Positions 31,201-33,821 of a stretch of DNA of 33,821 bases are shown here, piece after piece (positions within the stretch are counted from its first letter, which is position 1; each line of letters opens with the position of its first letter). The position numbers and the translations under genes are program-made. This stretch comes from Micromonospora orduensis (GTDB lineage Bacteria; Actinomycetota; Actinomycetes; Mycobacteriales; Micromonosporaceae): positions 1 through 33,821 of the forward strand of contig NZ_VDFY01000100.1 of NCBI RefSeq assembly GCF_006228125.1, in the 5' to 3' direction. Under the pieces are notes generated by a model, which worked only from the letters and a program-made list of their open reading frames with translations, did not search any database and was not told the origin of the DNA.

Positions 31201-33821
31201 CGAGCGGTTCGGTGCGCGGCCCACGGAGTTCACCGGCCGGCGCGTCGAGGCGCGTCGCCAGCCGGGACAGCGGGGCGCCGGGCTGCCGGGTCGCCTGGTC
31301 GAGCACCCGCTGGAAGTCGTCGAGGAACCGCCGCACAGTCGTGCGGTCGAACACCTCGGTCCGGTACTCGACGTGGCAGTGCACGGTGTCCCGGTGGGAC
31401 AGGTAGACGATGAGGTCGACCGGCGCCTTGTCCAGACCGACCCGCAGGGGCGTCGCCGTGACCCCGGGCAGGTCGAAGGTGAAGAGTTCGTCGCCGTTCT
31501 CGTACTCGACGACGACGTCGAAGAGCGGATGGTGTCCGACCTGCCGGTCCAGAGCGAGCGCGTGGACCAGGACGTCGAACGGGACGACATGGTCGTACCC
31601 GTCGACCGCGCTGGCCTGGATCCGGGCGACAAGCTCCCGGAACGTCGGGTCGCCGGTCAGGTCCAGTCGCAGCGGCAGGGTGTTGACGAAGAACCCGATC
31701 AGGTCCTGGGAGTTCTCGTCCCGTCCACTCGTGCCCGTGCCCACCACCAGGTCGGGCTGGCCGCTGTACCGGAACAGCATCACCCCGAACGCGCTGAGCA
31801 GCGTGCTGAACGGGGTCACTCCCTCGGCCCGACTGAATCGTCGGATCCGCTCGTCCAGATCGGCCGGGAAGTCCACGAAGAGGCTCTCACCGGCGGCCGA
31901 CGGGAGGGCCGGCCGCTGCCGGTCGGAGGGCAGGACCAGGGTCGGCGGTGGCGGGTCGAGCTGGTTCAGCCAGTAGTCGAGGTGCTTGTCGGGCTCGTCG
32001 GCGGCGGCACGGGCCCGCGTGAGTTCCGGATAGCTCACCGGCAGCGGAGGCAGGTCCGGCGTACGGCCGGCAACCCGGGCCTGGTAGCACGCCGACACCT
32101 CCCGGGTCAGCACGGCGTACGAGCCGCCGTCGGTGGCCAGGTGGTGGAACGCCAACACCAGCACGTGCCGCGTCGGGGAGAGGCGCAGCAGCTCGAAGGC
32201 GAACAACGGGCCCTCGACGAGGTCGAACAGGCGCCCGCTCACCGTGGCCATCGCCGCCCGTACGACCGCCTCCTCGTCGGCTCCCGCGTGGTCGCGTACC
32301 GGAATGTCGACCTCCAGTCGCGGGTGGACGATCTGGCGGGGTTCCCCGTCGATCTCGCGGTAGGTGGTCCGCAGCGGGGCGTGCCGGTCCACGACATCCT
32401 GCACGGCGTCGCGGAACGCGACCGGGTCCAGCGTGCCGTGCAGCCGCACCGCGGCGCCCTCGGTGTACGCCGGGGTGCCCGGATGGGTCTGTTCCGCCAG
32501 CCACAGCCGCCGCTGCCCCGGAGACAGCGGTGCCGTGTCGACCACCTCGGCGGTGGGTCGGGACTCCCGACGGCGGGTGGCCCGGCGCAGCGTGTCGATG
32601 ACCGGCAGCCCGTCCCGGACCGCCTGCGCCGGCAGGCCGAAGTCGACGAAGCAGGCGATCTCGTCCGCGCCCGCCGCGAGGATCTGGTCCAGGACCGGCC
32701 GGCAGCTCTCCGGCGACCCGATGAGGGCCCGCTCGTCGCAGTACCGCTCGTACGCGCGGGAGAGCACGAACCGGACGTCGTCGTCGGGGGTGTCGGCCAG
32801 GTCGATGTTCATCCCGAGGCTGTTGACCACCTGCCCGAGCAGGCTGAACGACGAGCGCAGGTACGCGCAGAACGGCTCGAACGCCGTCGCGCGGGCCCGC
32901 TGGGCGTCCTCGTCGAGGTACGTGTGCATCAGCACCACGACCCGTCCGGCGTCGGGGTCGAGCCCGTGCTCGGCGCGGGTGCGGCGATACAGGGCGATGT
33001 TCTCCGCCAGCCGCGCGACGTCCTGCGTCATCAGGTTGGTCACCACGCCCAGGCCCCGGCGGGCGGCCTCGCGGTAGCTGTCCGGATTTCCGACGATGGC
33101 CGTGAAGATCGGCGGCTCGACCTGCACCGGACGGGGGAAGAGCCGGACGTCGATGTCCTCGCCGGTGCCGGAGCGAGCCCGGACGGCCTCGCCACGCCAC
33201 AGCCGCCGGACGGTGTCCAGGTTCTCGTACATCACCTGCTTGTGGCGGCGGAAGTTGTCCGGGTAGAAGACGAAGTCGTTGGCGTGCCAACCGGGCGCGC
33301 AGCCGAGGCCGACCCGGCCGCCGGAGAGCCGGTCCACCATGGACCACTCCTCGGCGACCCGGATGGGATGATGCAGCGGCAGCACCACCGACCCGGCGTT
33401 GAGTCGCAACCGGCGGGTCCGTACCGCCAGGGCAGCGGCGAGCACGGACGGGTTGGGGAAGATCCCGCCGAACGAGTGGAAGTGCCGCTCCGGCAACCAC
33501 ACGGCGTGGAAGTCGTGGGCGTCGGCGAACTCGGCGGCGTCCAGGATCACCTCGTACGAGTCGTCGCGGCCCTGCTCGGCGTAGTCGCCGAAGAAGTAGA
33601 GGCTGAAGTCGACGGTGTCGGCCGGCGAGGCGGCGACCACGGGCTGGGGGGCGACCGCCGCCTGCGGGACCGGCACGGGTTGCGCCGGTGGCAGGGGCTC
33701 GGCGCTCGGGGCCGGTACCCCGCCCCCGAGCAGGGCGAGCTGCTCCCGCATGAGATCGATCCGGACCAGACGTTCCTCCAGGCCGGCGCGGATTCGCTGC
33801 TCCTGATGACCATGTCCCGGG
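28202..33821 (-). CDS. Nonribosomal peptide synthetase, LLM-C-A-PCP-C (partial, 5' end outside window)
   Basis: The frame is open from the right edge to the stop at 28202 (1,872 codons visible). A linker helix (RAGLEERLVRIDLMREQLAL) leads into an FMN-dependent luciferase-like monooxygenase domain of the MupA/Atu3671 type (about 33620-32575; FSLYFFGDYAEQ, LPERHFHSFGG, GCAPGWHANDF). Next come a condensation domain (about 32550-31260, HHLATDG motif at about 32140), an adenylation domain (about 31190-29750; YTSGSTGRPKGV, YRTGDLVR, TGKVDAARL), a carrier domain (about 29720-29500; GGHSL, phosphopantetheine Ser at 29614-29616) and a second condensation domain (about 29480-28270, HHLNGDG). There is no thioesterase. 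My hand-aligned A-domain code is D-A-A-L-V-G-A-I-V-K, which I cannot tie to one amino acid. An upstream module and further cluster genes should lie to the right. Confidence 0.93.
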   Translation of the reverse strand, partial: PGHGHQEQRIRAGLEERLVRIDLMREQLALLGGGVPAPSAEPLPPAQPVPVPQAAVAPQPVVAASPADTVDFSLYFFGDYAEQGRDDSYEVILDAAEFADAHDFHAVWLPERHFHSFGGIFPNPSVLAAALAVRTRRLRLNAGSVVLPLHHPIRVAEEWSMVDRLSGGRVGLGCAPGWHANDFVFYPDNFRRHKQVMYENLDTVRRLWRGEAVRARSGTGEDIDVRLFPRPVQVEPPIFTAIVGNPDSYREAARRGLGVVTNLMTQDVARLAENIALYRRTRAEHGLDPDAGRVVVLMHTYLDEDAQRARATAFEPFCAYLRSSFSLLGQVVNSLGMNIDLADTPDDDVRFVLSRAYERYCDERALIGSPESCRPVLDQILAAGADEIACFVDFGLPAQAVRDGLPVIDTLRRATRRRESRPTAEVVDTAPLSPGQRRLWLAEQTHPGTPAYTEGAAVRLHGTLDPVAFRDAVQDVVDRHAPLRTTYREIDGEPRQIVHPRLEVDIPVRDHAGADEEAVVRAAMATVSGRLFDLVEGPLFAFELLRLSPTRHVLVLAFHHLATDGGSYAVLTREVSACYQARVAGRTPDLPPLPVSYPELTRARAAADEPDKHLDYWLNQLDPPPPTLVLPSDRQRPALPSAAGESLFVDFPADLDERIRRFSRAEGVTPFSTLLSAFGVMLFRYSGQPDLVVGTGTSGRDENSQDLIGFFVNTLPLRLDLTGDPTFRELVARIQASAVDGYDHVVPFDVLVHALALDRQVGHHPLFDVVVEYENGDELFTFDLPGVTATPLRVGLDKAPVDLIVYLSHRDTVHCHVEYRTEVFDRTTVRRFLDDFQRVLDQATRQPGAPLSRLATRLDAPAGELRGPRTEPLAERLHDPFVRQASRTPDAVAVVCGQTRWTYRELHRRADLLARRIAATGVGPDDVVAVLLPRRPELVAAQLAVLMAGAGFLPLDPALPTARVGTLLADSGARLLLTTAEVDHPREVAYVLVEEPVDRHLPPPARVPTGEHLAWCVYTSGSTGRPKGVLVPHRAAVDTVSWHVRALALTPADTVAHGMGLGFDANLAEIHPALAAGATVHLVPAEVRSDPAALVDWWSRHGVTVALLPAPLAELVFALPGAASATLRTLVVGGSQLRRRPPAGFPAEVINAYGPTECSIVTTAGPVSPAGAGPIDIGTAVDNRRLHLLDPAGLPVPPGAVGELSVSGAGVARGYLGRPADTAAAFVPDRHQPGERMYRTGDLVRLRGNGTLEFVGRWDDQVKISGHRVEPGEAAAELALLPGVRQAAVIARHDRGDDPYLAAYVVADGADEPAGTRTARLASLLADRLPAHLMPTAWVLLDALPTTDTGKVDAARLPAPAAAPADEPPRTSQERFVHDAWCAELGVSRLSVDVPFTAAGGHSLAAVRLANRLTALGEVTVSVHEVLRSRGIRDMAAALPPAGGDTVVGRAPATYQQELMWRRQRQAPNPAAVHMAVRMDLTGRLDLPALGRAVDGLVARHEALRTRLVERDGELTQEVLPADGVGLPVVDLRADQIDEWCLRVGRETFPDDAGPWLRTRLARVDDETGVLMLVVHHLNGDGWSMLQLLDELGRGYAAERGDAAIPPPPPASYLEYARRQRATPVATDVLAYWRRQLAGAPRAVALPTDRPRPARLSGHGEEFTFDVSAELTARVTRFAARGGSTIFPVLAAAYACLMRELTGSSDIVLACPYAHRDDRTFESVVGLFTSPLLLRPPLAAAASFTELVAGTERAFLDAIRHQPAPLPAIYAAVDPEWHAGTPPVATMLFGMNPGVPQVELPGLTVEVTDQGLGCARRDFSLVVTPFADGLRGVVEYSTDLFDRSTVEAWCGRFLDLLRENLGAAERQVGRQS

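Noticed and set aside
1..33821. CRISPR arrays, insertion sequences, tRNA or rRNA genes
   Set aside because: I looked for spaced repeats, transposase motifs with terminal repeats and cloverleaf-like segments on both strands by eye and saw none; this is not a computed negative.

Overview
The window is a very GC-rich, gene-dense piece of an actinomycete chromosome. Strong G/C bias at third codon positions, GTG/TTG starts, and the mix of conservon-type signalling genes, secreted sugar hydrolases with AbfB modules and a nonribosomal peptide synthetase suggest Micromonosporaceae (Micromonospora-like). That placement is inference from gene content. I saw no tRNA, rRNA, insertion sequence or CRISPR array.

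Layout. (1) 1-655: the 3' end of an unknown gene and a 90-aa unknown protein, closed by a strong hairpin. (2) 666-5898: a sugar-degradation locus with a secreted GH43 enzyme, a LacI-type repressor and a secreted GH2 enzyme. Both enzymes end in an AbfB/CBM42 arabinose-binding module, and candidate LacI operators lie on their promoters. (3) 6376-16980: a plus-strand run of a cytochrome P450, an XRE-type regulator, a CvnA-like membrane sensor ATPase, a roadblock/LC7 protein, a five-gene branched-chain-amino-acid-type ABC importer and a SAM methyltransferase. From the kinase onward, gaps are short or genes overlap, so 8587-16980 probably forms one operon. (4) 17015-20674, minus strand: a PAS-GAF sensor with a Cys/His-rich tail, an OsmC-like protein, a DUF6069 membrane protein preceded by an in-frame cupin-like stretch, and an ECF sigma factor with a SnoaL-like tail. 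(5) 20830-23986: small housekeeping or unknown genes (DUF6582-like, HNH-like, two alpha/beta hydrolases, a VOC protein, a short hydrophilic protein). (6) 24113-26884: a flavoprotein disulfide reductase and a DUF308-like membrane protein, divergent from a TetR regulator, with three copies of a 17-bp operator between them. (7) 26896-33821, minus strand: an LtrA-like membrane protein and the 3' part of an NRPS with domain order LLM-C-A-PCP-C, running off the right edge.

The most unusual part is region 3. The first two components of an actinobacterial conservon (sensor kinase, roadblock) are present and a P450 lies upstream. The usual next genes (DUF742 and the small GTPase) are absent, and an amino-acid/amide-type importer and a methyltransferase take their place. 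The kinase also has Asn where I expect the conserved His of its dimerisation helix. This may be a nutrient-sensing variant of the conservon. The second notable item is the NRPS, with an embedded luciferase-like monooxygenase and a terminal condensation domain but no thioesterase.
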